38,233 bases of DNA. Origin: Candidatus Flemingiibacterium merdigallinarum (GTDB lineage: Bacteria; Bacillota; Clostridia; Oscillospirales; CAG-272). The notes beneath the pieces are model-generated. The model worked only from the letters and a program-made list of their open reading frames with translations, ran no database searches and had not been told where the DNA came from. Every line of letters begins with the position of its first letter. Within the stretch, counting starts at the first letter, position 1. Positions 24,156 to 30,666 of this stretch are shown here, piece after piece. Both the position numbers and the translations under genes were made by a program. The stretch is from NCBI GenBank assembly GCA_904386005.1, contig CAJFKR010000017.1, forward strand, positions 1-38,233, written 5' to 3'.

Positions 24156-24305
24156 CAAAGCAAATTGCACGAATTCAAAAAATGGAATTGACTGAAATTA
24201 AACAGCCGATTATATAAGTGCGAAACTATTCGTTATTTGTAAGGAAAGTGCATTTTGATAAAGGCAAGCTCCTCGCCAGTTCGACAAACAGAGCTTGTCT
24301 TACCA

Positions 24306-24332
24306 GCAGAATCGTCCTGCGGACGATTCTGC
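24306..24332. repeat. 12-bp perfect hairpin downstream of gpr
   Basis: GCAGAATCGTCC (24306-24317) and its complement (24321-24332), loop TGC. A second imperfectly spaced pair (CAAGCTC/GAGCTTG, about 24273-24297) lies next to it. Neither is followed by a clear T-run on the minus strand, so a weak terminator or mRNA-stabilising structure for gpr is possible. Confidence 0.55.
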
Positions 24333-24345
24333 GAAAGCGGCGCGC

Positions 24346-25242
24346 TTATGTCAGGCTACTTGCTGTCTGACCGCGGTTTTTCGCGAACGCGAGTCCGAGA
24401 GCCTTCGCGCAGAGCCGCGATAATTCGGAAATAATCGTGTCGGTCTCCTTCGGCGTGACGTAAAAGCTGCGCTGATTATTAAGAACCCGCTCAAGCTCCG
24501 GACTGACATTTTCGATACCTGCGCGTTCGAGAGCGTCGATCACCAGCGTCGACGAGTCGACTACAGTAGGTATGCCGAGCGCCAGAACCGGAACGCCCAG
24601 AGTATTTGCGTCGAGCGAGCGACGGCGGTTGCCGATGCCCGAGCCCGGGCTGATACCGCTGCTGCCGAGCTGTATCGTGGTCGCGAGCCGATCGGTCGAG
24701 CGCGCGCAGAGCGAGTCAATCGCGACTACCAGCTCCGGCTCCACGCTGCGTACCGCGCCGTATATCAGCTCCGCCGTCTCAATGCCGGTCTGTCCGAGCA
24801 CGCCCGGAGCGACCGCGGAAATTTCACAGCCGCCGAACATTTCGAACAGCTCTTTCGAATGCAGCTTGATGTGCCGAGTGACGGTCAGCAGCCCGACCGT
24901 CTTGTCGCCGAGCGCGTCGGCTGTTATGTTGCGGTTGCCAAGACCGGCTATCAATACGCGCTCGGGAAGATGACCGCAGAGCTCACATGACAGCTGCGCC
25001 AGCTTGTCCGCGGTGACATCGACCGCCTTTTCGAAATCAGGGTCGGACGCCAGCCAGATTTTGCCGACGTCAATCGTGATATATTTGCCGCGCGGCTTGC
25101 CGAGCCGCTTCGCCGCGCCCTCGGTGCGGATTTCGATGGTGCTTGACTTGACCTTGCCGAACCTTTCGGTCGTCTCGCCGACGTCGCTGCGGTCGCCGAG
25201 GTCAAGCTCGGCCGCGAGGTCGGTGCGTGTGTATCGGTTCAT
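24346..25242 (-). CDS. gpr: Germination protease GPR
   Basis: A 298-residue spore protease that degrades small acid-soluble proteins at germination. The N-terminal propeptide carries TRTDLAAE (residues 5-12), the auto-processing site that mimics the SASP cleavage sequence. The body has the family segments IAGLGNRNITADALG, APGVLGQTGIET, VVAIDSLCARSTDRLATTIQLGSSGISPGSGIGNRR and LGIPTVVDSSTLV. It is an unusual (A25) aspartate-dependent peptidase made in the forespore. I chose ATG 25242, with AGAGAGG ten bases upstream; the longer frame to 25296 would place 18 extra residues ahead of the propeptide. The adjacent downstream gene on this strand is spoIIP, the usual arrangement. Confidence 0.92.
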   Translation of the reverse strand: MNRYTRTDLAAELDLGDRSDVGETTERFGKVKSSTIEIRTEGAAKRLGKPRGKYITIDVGKIWLASDPDFEKAVDVTADKLAQLSCELCGHLPERVLIAGLGNRNITADALGDKTVGLLTVTRHIKLHSKELFEMFGGCEISAVAPGVLGQTGIETAELIYGAVRSVEPELVVAIDSLCARSTDRLATTIQLGSSGISPGSGIGNRRRSLDANTLGVPVLALGIPTVVDSSTLVIDALERAGIENVSPELERVLNNQRSFYVTPKETDTIISELSRLCAKALGLAFAKNRGQTASSLT

Positions 25243-25284
25243 GCTTTTGATACCTCTCTGTGCTTTGTGAAAATTGCCCGTTAT

Positions 25285-25314
25285 AATTCTATCCATTAGC
25301 AGGCTTTTTTATGT
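25285..25314 (-). promoter_or_regulatory. Possible forespore (sigma-F/G type) promoter of gpr
   Basis: Minus strand ACATA (25310-25314), 15 bp, GGATAGAATT (25285-25294), close to the sigma-F pattern GYWTA-N16-GGNRANANTW with two mismatches and a one-base shorter spacer. The position, about 43 bp upstream of the gpr start, is right. Confidence 0.35.
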
Positions 25315-25397
25315 ATCGCGGATTTATCCGGGCAAAGGTATGTGAACAATCACCAAAAATATTCCCGATAGAGCCACTCGCTTGACAAAGCTGCATC

Positions 25398-25449
25398 TAC
25401 AATGTGCAAATTATACAAATTCATTTTACAATGTTGTGCAATAGTATAA
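25398..25449. repeat. Two imperfect direct repeats upstream of the OppA-like gene
   Basis: TACAATGTGCAAATTATA (from 25398) and TACAATGTTGTGCAATAGTATA (from 25427) share TACAATG, TGCAA and TATA with similar spacing. They lie 28 bp upstream of the -35 at 25477 and could be regulator sites. Confidence 0.35.
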
Positions 25450-25476
25450 ATCTTTTATTTTTTTGCAAAATAGTGA

Positions 25477-25505
25477 TTGATTCTGCGGGGATTTAATGAT
25501 ATAAT
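25477..25505 (+). promoter_or_regulatory. Sigma-A promoter of the OppA-like gene
   Basis: TTGATT (25477-25482), 17 bp, TATAAT (25500-25505). It leaves an untranslated leader of about 250 bases. Confidence 0.75.
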
Positions 25506-25511
25506 ATAAGC

Positions 25512-25761
25512 AATATCCAAATAAACGCTGCGGCACCTGACAGCCGAAGTCTTGTATATCGACCGGAGCTGCTGTCCATTTATAGTCGGAGTCCGACTGC
25601 GGCATAGCTGTCGGTATATCTGATTATACATAATGATCGGCGGACGACCGCGATGTATAGCCGGTAAAATCCGGATTGGATGACGGCTCTCGCCGTGCAT
25701 CGGCTTTATTTTGTTAGCGTTTCCTTTGAATAGGTAAAATTGAGGAGGAGTCAAACAAACC
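25512..25761 (+). promoter_or_regulatory. Long structured 5' leader of the OppA-like gene
   Basis: About 250 bases with no gene but several local hairpins: AGTCGG/CCGACT (25584-25598), ATC-GCGG/CCGC-GAT with loop ACGA (25636-25654), CCGG/CCGG (25661-25674) and ACGGC/GCCGT (25683-25696), ending in a strong GAGGAGGAG ribosome binding site. I cannot match it to a known riboswitch. Confidence 0.45.
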
Positions 25762-27459
25762 ATGAAGAAGCTAATTTCCATGCTGCTGCTTGTCGCAACG
25801 CTCACACTGACGCTTGCCGGCTGCACGACACTCGAGGAAGGCGAGAAGGGCGCGACGATAAACGTCTATATCGGAAATGAAATATCCGACTACGACCCCG
25901 CGCTCGCTTATACCGATGACAGCGCCGCTAAGGTGCTCGGTCTCGTATATGAGGGACTGACCCGCATCAACTCGAAGGGCAAAGTAGAAAACGCCTTGAT
26001 GAAGAGCTACAAGATCATTGAGGACCCCGAAAAGAATGACTACAGAATGCAGATCACAATTAAGAATACCAAGTGGAGCGACGGTCGTGTGGTCGCCGCA
26101 GACGACGTGGTTTACGCGTGGAAACGCATTCTCGACCCCGAATTCACCTGCTCCGCCGCGGCTCTGCTCTTTGATATAAAGAACGCGCGCGACGTAAAGC
26201 ACGGCGACAACTCGATCGACGACCTCGGCGTCGCGGCTATCGACGACACCGTTATCGAGGTTCAGTTCGAGGAGAAGATCGACTATGACCTTTTCCTTGA
26301 AAACCTCGCCTGCCTCGCCCTCGTGCCGCTCCGTGAGGATATTGTCACGCGATACGAGAGCTTCGGAACCTCGACGACCTCCCTCTGCACCAACGGTCCG
26401 TTCGCGATCAAGGGTCTTGAGGAAGGCGAATCGCTCATGCTCGAGCGCAACGTTTACTACTACCGCGACACCGACAATGATGATCCGGATGATAAGTATG
26501 TTCTTCCGTATCGTCTGATGATCAATTTTGCCGCAAACGAAGAGGAAAACACCACCGCTTATGAGAACGGCGAGATCTTCTATCTCGGCGAAATCGGACT
26601 TTCGAAGCGCGCGGACTACGCAGATGACGCCAAGGTCACAGATCTTCTGTCGACTCATTCGTACATAATGAACACAACAAAGAGCGTATTCTCCGACGCG
26701 GCTACCAGAGTCGCGCTGTCGAACGCGCTTGACAGAAACGCGATAGCGTCGCTTGTAACCTTTGCAACTCCCGCTACCGGACTTATCCCCGGCACCGTAT
26801 ACGATAAGGAAGTCGGCGACGGCTTCAGAGAAAACGGCGGAGACCTCATCTCGGCAACCGCTTCGTCGGGCAGCGGCTCGGGCAGCTTCACGCTCACCGT
26901 CCGCAACAACGCGGTCGACGTAGCCATCGCCGAATACAGCAAGGGCGTATGGGAAGCTATGGGCTTCAGCGTGACTATCGAGGCACTCAGCGCGTCTGAA
27001 TACAAGGAAGTATACGAGAGCGGCGACTACGATATGATCGCGGTCGACTATCAGTGTCCGTCCACTGACGCTTTCGGCGCGCTCGCGGTATTCTCTCCCG
27101 CTTTCTCGGGCAACGGCATCGACATCCAGAACGACAACTACGATTATGTACCCTATATCCCGGGCTACGACAATGCGGCATATAACGAGCTTATCGAAAG
27201 CGCGTTCCTTGAAAAGGACAGAGCTGCCCGTTCTCAGTATCTGCACGACGCCGAGGCGCTCCTCATGCAGGATATGCCGATAATTCCGGTCGTATTCAAT
27301 CAGGACGCGTATGTATACAACTCTGACGTGCTCTCTGGAATCAAGGATTACTACTACGGTTACAGAAACTTCAACCGTCTTAACATGAAGAACTGGAGAG
27401 ACTACGAGGAAACCACTGCCGTAGGCGCAACCACTACAGCGGCTGAAACAGGCGCCTGA
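25762..27459 (+). CDS. Peptide ABC transporter substrate-binding lipoprotein (OppA-like, family 5)
   Basis: A 565-residue lipoprotein. The signal peptide ends in a consensus lipobox LAGC (Cys20). The mature protein has family 5 features: INVYIGNEISDYDPAL, VLGLVYEGLTRIN, WSDGRVVAADDVVYAWKRIL, NGPFAIKGLEEGESLMLERN, RVALSNALDRNAIASLV and the C-terminal DMPIIPVVFNQDAYVYNSDVLSGI. It binds oligopeptides or similar solutes outside the cell. A Thr/Ala-rich tail (EETTAVGATTTAAETGA) closes it. No opp permease or ATPase genes are adjacent, so it is an orphan binding protein. Strong GAGGAGGAG precedes the ATG by about 12 bases. Codon use is more biased than its neighbours, suggesting high expression. Confidence 0.9.
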   Translation: MKKLISMLLLVATLTLTLAGCTTLEEGEKGATINVYIGNEISDYDPALAYTDDSAAKVLGLVYEGLTRINSKGKVENALMKSYKIIEDPEKNDYRMQITIKNTKWSDGRVVAADDVVYAWKRILDPEFTCSAAALLFDIKNARDVKHGDNSIDDLGVAAIDDTVIEVQFEEKIDYDLFLENLACLALVPLREDIVTRYESFGTSTTSLCTNGPFAIKGLEEGESLMLERNVYYYRDTDNDDPDDKYVLPYRLMINFAANEEENTTAYENGEIFYLGEIGLSKRADYADDAKVTDLLSTHSYIMNTTKSVFSDAATRVALSNALDRNAIASLVTFATPATGLIPGTVYDKEVGDGFRENGGDLISATASSGSGSGSFTLTVRNNAVDVAIAEYSKGVWEAMGFSVTIEALSASEYKEVYESGDYDMIAVDYQCPSTDAFGALAVFSPAFSGNGIDIQNDNYDYVPYIPGYDNAAYNELIESAFLEKDRAARSQYLHDAEALLMQDMPIIPVVFNQDAYVYNSDVLSGIKDYYYGYRNFNRLNMKNWRDYEETTAVGATTTAAETGA

Positions 27460-27472
27460 TTATTGAATTCCG

Positions 27473-27513
27473 AAAACGGGCAAATGCCAAAAAAGCGGTG
27501 TTTGCCCGTTTTT
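27473..27513 (+). terminator. Terminator of the OppA-like gene
   Basis: A 12-bp perfect stem AAAACGGGCAAA (27473-27484) with 27501-27512 and a 16-base loop, ending in TTTTT. Confidence 0.85.
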
Positions 27514-27577
27514 GCATTAATAACAAAGCGGCTAACCGAAAGCCATACGGTCATTGGCAATTAATGGGAGGATCGAT

Positions 27578-28141
27578 ATGCAGGCTCCGCTGAAAGAAAA
27601 AAACGATATAAAGATATTCATTCTGTATCTGCTGAAAAATCTGAATTACCCGCTCGATTTCAACACAATAAGCGACATTGTGGTTCAGGACGAGTTCGTC
27701 AACTATTTCGATTTCGCCGAATGCTTCGCCGAGCTGCTCGATATCGGAAACATCGAACAGCTTCCCGCAAAGCCTGACGAGCAAAAGAACAGTCCCGACC
27801 TGTATCGGATCACCGCAAACGGTATTCAGGTTGTCGAGCAGCTGCAAAGTAATTTACTCAATATAATCAAAGAGAAAAGCCTGAAAAGCGCGATGCGCCT
27901 GTTGTCGTTCAAGTCGCGCGGCTCTGAGGTCAGGTGCAGCGGCAACAAGCGCGACGACGGAAGATATGACCTCGTATGCGAGGTTATCGAAAAGGGCGCG
28001 ACCTTGCTGCGCTTGAGTGTGATAATTGATACAAAATATCAGCTTGACAAGATGATGTACAACTTCAACGAGCGTCCCGAGGTGGTATACCGGGGTATAA
28101 TTTCACTGCTGACCGGAGATATTAATTATTTGATTGATTAG
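27578..28141 (+). CDS. DUF4364 family protein
   Basis: A 187-residue protein of the clostridial DUF4364 family. The N-terminal part (about 8-85) reads as a winged-helix-like domain: DIKIFILYLLKNLNYPLDFNTISDIVVQDEFVNYFDFAECFAELLDIGNIEQ. The rest is a predicted alpha/beta domain. The family is unannotated; a DNA-binding or regulatory role follows only from the fold. ATG 27578 has GGGAGG six bases upstream; the frame can be extended to a TTG at 27554 but without support. It lies in front of the SigH-like gene, separated by a 285-bp gap with its own promoter, so the two need not be cotranscribed. Confidence 0.8.
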   Translation: MQAPLKEKNDIKIFILYLLKNLNYPLDFNTISDIVVQDEFVNYFDFAECFAELLDIGNIEQLPAKPDEQKNSPDLYRITANGIQVVEQLQSNLLNIIKEKSLKSAMRLLSFKSRGSEVRCSGNKRDDGRYDLVCEVIEKGATLLRLSVIIDTKYQLDKMMYNFNERPEVVYRGIISLLTGDINYLID

Positions 28142-28363
28142 CTTGCGGAAAGTAATTTTACCGGTTAGCTCGCTGTAAGGCTTTAGTTGACTGAAAAGGT
28201 TTGTGCAATGTTTACAAAAAATAATTTGAATTATAGTGCTAAATACTCAATGGATTGACGAATGAAGAGCATTTAAGCCGAAAAATCGCACAAAATCCTC
28301 TTTTCATAAATGTGTAAGATAAATAAATCATATAGATTTCTAAAAAAACTTGTTCAAATACTA

Positions 28364-28391
28364 TTGACAAACTCTTAAATAATGGTATAAT
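28364..28391 (+). promoter_or_regulatory. Sigma-A promoter of the SigH-like gene
   Basis: TTGACA (28364-28369), 16 bp, TATAAT (28386-28391). The 222 bp upstream (28142-28363) are AT-rich with nothing I can name. Confidence 0.8.
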
Positions 28392-28426
28392 ATTATTAGT
28401 CTGTTAGATTGATTGAGGTGGATCCT

Positions 28427-28981
28427 TTGAAAACCGAATCTGAACTTATACGTGCGGTCCAGTCGGGTGACAAGGATGCCTTTAATGAGATTATATGGAA
28501 ATTTGAACCCCTGATACTCTCGACCGTGTCCGAATACCTGAATGGCGAGCTGTTCGGAGCGGACGACCGGGACGATTTGTATCAGGAGGCCGCGATCGCG
28601 CTGTACAGCGCGGCGATGTCGTATGATTTCAATCGCAGCGAGGTTACGTTCGGTCTCTACGCGAAGATTTGCTTAAACAACAGCTTAAAGTCGGCGCTCC
28701 GCCGACGGAAGCGGCAGCTCGCCGCCGACAGCGCGCAGTATGAGGCGGCTGCCGGTCAGCGCGAGAGCTCGTCCGGAATACCGGACGAGACCAAAGCCGA
28801 CGTCAGTCTGCTGCTCGCGAGAATCGACGGTCTGCTTTCAGATTTCGAGCGCAAGGTCTTCAGACTTTATCTCGGCGGCTATTCGCATCGTTTCATCGCC
28901 GAAACGCTGGGACGCCCCGAGAAATCGATTGACAACGCCATATACCGGATAAAGAAAAAGCTGGGGTCAAAGCTGCTCTGA
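28427..28981 (+). CDS. SigH-like RNA polymerase sigma factor
   Basis: A 184-residue sigma-70 family protein. Region 2 (about 8-85) includes ELIRAVQSGDKDAFNEIIWKF, DDRDDLYQEAAIALYSAAMSYDF and FGLYAKICLNNSLKSALRRRKRQ. Region 4 (about 130-184) includes LLSDFERKVFRLYLGGYSHRFIAETLGRPEKSIDNAIYRIKKKL; the KSIDNA segment is typical of sporulation sigma-H. There is no region 1 and no region 3, as in SigH and ECF factors. It may open early sporulation genes, or be a paralog with another regulon. The start is probably TTG 28427, preceded by GAGGTGG; GTG 28418 is an alternative. No anti-sigma gene is adjacent. Confidence 0.8.
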   Translation: MKTESELIRAVQSGDKDAFNEIIWKFEPLILSTVSEYLNGELFGADDRDDLYQEAAIALYSAAMSYDFNRSEVTFGLYAKICLNNSLKSALRRRKRQLAADSAQYEAAAGQRESSSGIPDETKADVSLLLARIDGLLSDFERKVFRLYLGGYSHRFIAETLGRPEKSIDNAIYRIKKKLGSKLL

Positions 28982-29005
28982 CCGGTAGGCGAGAAGTCAA
29001 AATAT

Positions 29006-29080
29006 GCCCGTATAGCTTAAAGAGAGCGTTGTATGTCATATTCATGTAGCAAAGGTGTCGGTTGGAATCCGTCGAGGGCA
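29006..29080 (+). pseudogene. Degenerate tRNA-like sequence
   Basis: A 75-base segment with tRNA order. 5' GCCC pairs with GGGC near the 3' end; a D-arm-like GCTT/GAGC stem (29015-29018, 29024-29027) has only a five-base loop; TTGT/GCAA (29029-29032, 29049-29052) flanks an oversized 16-base anticodon-loop region containing TCAT; AGGT fits a variable loop; and a T-arm GTCGG-TTGGAAT-CCGTC (29057-29073) has four of five pairs. The D-loop GG is missing, the T-loop C is G, the acceptor stem is incomplete and no CCA is encoded. It looks like a decayed tRNA, perhaps Met-type, or a tRNA-derived attachment remnant. It lies between the sigma factor and the zinc-ribbon gene. Confidence 0.45.
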
Positions 29081-29114
29081 AAAATTATTTATCTACACAA
29101 GCGAGGAAAAACAA

Positions 29115-29390
29115 ATGTATCAAGACGAGAAATTGATCTGTAAGGATTGCGGAGCCGAATTCATCTTTACCGCAGGCGAGCAGGAGTTTTACGCAGAAAA
29201 GGGCTTCCAGAACAAGCCCCAAAGATGCAAGGCGTGCCGCGACGCGAGAAAGAACGCCGGCAAGCCTCAGAGAGAGCTCTACACCACCACCTGCGCTAAG
29301 TGCGGTAAGGAAGCGAAGGTTCCGTTCCAGCCGAGCAACGACAGACCGGTATATTGCAGCGAGTGCTACGCTGAGATGAAGCAGCAGTAA
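29115..29390 (+). CDS. Small double zinc-ribbon protein (zf-trcl type)
   Basis: A 91-residue protein with two zinc ribbons. The first (LICKDCGAEFIFTAGEQEFY ... PQRCKACRDARK) is the zf-trcl pattern with a conserved FTAGEQEFYAEKGF core between the CxxC pairs. The second (TTTCAKCGKEAKVPFQPSNDRPVYCSECYAEMK) is the CxDx-type ribbon often fused to it in clostridia. Function is unknown; nucleic-acid or protein binding is usual for ribbons. GAGG eight bases before ATG 29115 decides the start; an open extension upstream runs through the tRNA-like sequence and is not coding. High-expression codon bias suggests an abundant protein. A strong terminator follows. Confidence 0.88.
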   Translation: MYQDEKLICKDCGAEFIFTAGEQEFYAEKGFQNKPQRCKACRDARKNAGKPQRELYTTTCAKCGKEAKVPFQPSNDRPVYCSECYAEMKQQ

Positions 29391-29471
29391 GCTTAAGCGG
29401 GAATACTCGAAAATGCCTTAGCACGTAGGGCGTAGCATCGAGTTATTTTGCAATAATACAATGTATGAGAC

Positions 29472-29501
29472 GGGACGCCGCGCAACGCGGCGTCTCTTTT
29501 T
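29472..29501 (+). terminator. Terminator of the zinc-ribbon gene
   Basis: An 11-bp stem (29472-29482 with 29486-29496, one G-T pair, loop CAA) followed by TTTTT. Confidence 0.9.
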
Positions 29502-29557
29502 ATGTTAACGTTATAGCTTACAAAATCTGCATAGGCTCAAGACCTGTCGACTCTTGA

Positions 29558-29617
29558 CCGATATATTATCGGATATATGTCAAATGTGACGAATATCCGC
29601 TAAAATAGCGGATATTC
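29558..29617. repeat. Two adjacent palindromic hairpins upstream of the SpoU methyltransferase gene
   Basis: CCGATA-TAT-TATCGG (29558-29572), then GAATATCCGCTA-AAA-TAGCGGATATTC (29591-29617), a perfect 12-bp stem. No T-run follows either. They sit 32-90 bp upstream of the predicted -35 at 29649, in an otherwise featureless 356-bp gap. Confidence 0.6.
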
Positions 29618-29648
29618 AGAAAAATTCAAAAAAATCGTCTGAAAGGTA

Positions 29649-29677
29649 TGTACAAAGCCCGCAAAATATGATATAAT
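29649..29677 (+). promoter_or_regulatory. Probable promoter of the SpoU methyltransferase gene
   Basis: TGTACA (29649-29654), 17 bp, TATAAT (29672-29677). The -35 is weak. Confidence 0.5.
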
Positions 29678-29746
29678 AATTCAGAAACCATTTTTCCCGC
29701 GCGTCGCGTAGGAAATGTTATATTAAAATTACAAATCAGGGTTAAT

Positions 29747-30589
29747 ATGTATAATAATAGCAAATCATACAAAGCGGACAGGCGCCGAAAGTCTGAAAGA
29801 TTTGACAAGTCTGATAAATTCGACCAGTTGGATGCTGCAAATGAAGCTGAGGACGAGACTTCGATTGTGTTCGGGCGCAATTCGGTGCTTGAGCTGCTTA
29901 AGTCGGGACGGGCGGTTGACAAGCTGTTTGTCAGGCGCGGCGACCGCGAAGGCTCGATAAACGTAATTGTGGCCGAGAGCCTTGCCCGTGGAATACCGGT
30001 GGTCGAGGTCGAGCGCGGCAAGCTCGACGCGCTGACCGGCGGAAATCATCAAGGCGTCGCCGCGATGGCTGCCGTCAAGGAATATTCGACGCTTGACGAT
30101 TTGTTCGATATCGCGGTCGAACGCGGTCACAAGCCGTTAATTGTCATCGCCGACGAAATCGAGGACCCGCACAACCTCGGCGCGATTATACGCTGCGCGG
30201 AGGGCGCGGGCGCGGATGGTATCATCATTCCGAAACGCCGCTCAAGCGGGCTCACCGCCGTGGTCGCGAAGGCATCCGCGGGCGCGATCGAGCATATCGC
30301 GATTGTCAAGGTTACTAATATCGCCAGTACGATTGACGAGCTCAAGGAGCGCGGAGTCTGGATTTACGGCGCGGAGGCTGACGGGAGCGCATACTACAAC
30401 ACCCGCTTTGACAGCGCGAGCGCGATTGTATTCGGCAGCGAGGGCGGCGGAATTTCGCGGCTTGTGCGCGAAAAGTGCGATTTTATCATATCTATTCCGA
30501 TGTATGGAAAGGTTAATTCGTTGAATGTATCCTGCGCGGCGGCCGTAATACTGTCAGAGGCGGCCAGACAGCAAAGACAGAGTCGCTGA
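29747..30589 (+). CDS. rlmB: SpoU/TrmH-family 2'-O-ribose methyltransferase, RlmB type
   Basis: A 280-residue SPOUT enzyme, probably methylating a 23S rRNA ribose (Gm2251 in the E. coli RlmB case) with S-adenosylmethionine. A charged, Lys/Asp-rich leader (about 1-40) precedes the SpoU substrate-binding domain (IVFGRNSVLELLKSGRAVDKLFV) and the catalytic knot: motif 1 IADEIEDPHNLGAIIRCAEG (from about 134; the key NLGAIIR at 143-149), motif 2 IVFGSEGGGIS, motif 3 IPMYGKVNSLNVSCAAAVIL. All motifs are intact. AGGG lies five bases before the ATG. In many clostridia this gene follows cysS and mrnC; here neither is present. Which of several TrmH-family rRNA sites it modifies cannot be settled by eye. 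Confidence 0.85.
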   Translation: MYNNSKSYKADRRRKSERFDKSDKFDQLDAANEAEDETSIVFGRNSVLELLKSGRAVDKLFVRRGDREGSINVIVAESLARGIPVVEVERGKLDALTGGNHQGVAAMAAVKEYSTLDDLFDIAVERGHKPLIVIADEIEDPHNLGAIIRCAEGAGADGIIIPKRRSSGLTAVVAKASAGAIEHIAIVKVTNIASTIDELKERGVWIYGAEADGSAYYNTRFDSASAIVFGSEGGGISRLVREKCDFIISIPMYGKVNSLNVSCAAAVILSEAARQQRQSR

Positions 30590-30666
30590 TAGCCGTATCG
30601 CGGTTTTAATACCGCCGCATTACGGTTAATCGGGCAACATTCATCAGAAAGGAATGGTCATAAATA

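Noticed and set aside
25636-25654. Hairpin with an ACGA tetraloop, resembling half of a guanidine-II (mini-ykkC) riboswitch
   Set aside because: The motif needs two such hairpins with ACGR loops; no second one is present, and the downstream gene is not of the usual guanidine type.
25771-27246. A 491-codon open frame on the minus strand opposite the OppA-like gene
   Set aside because: The plus strand has a clear lipoprotein with signal peptide and family motifs; the opposite frame is a GC-skew shadow.
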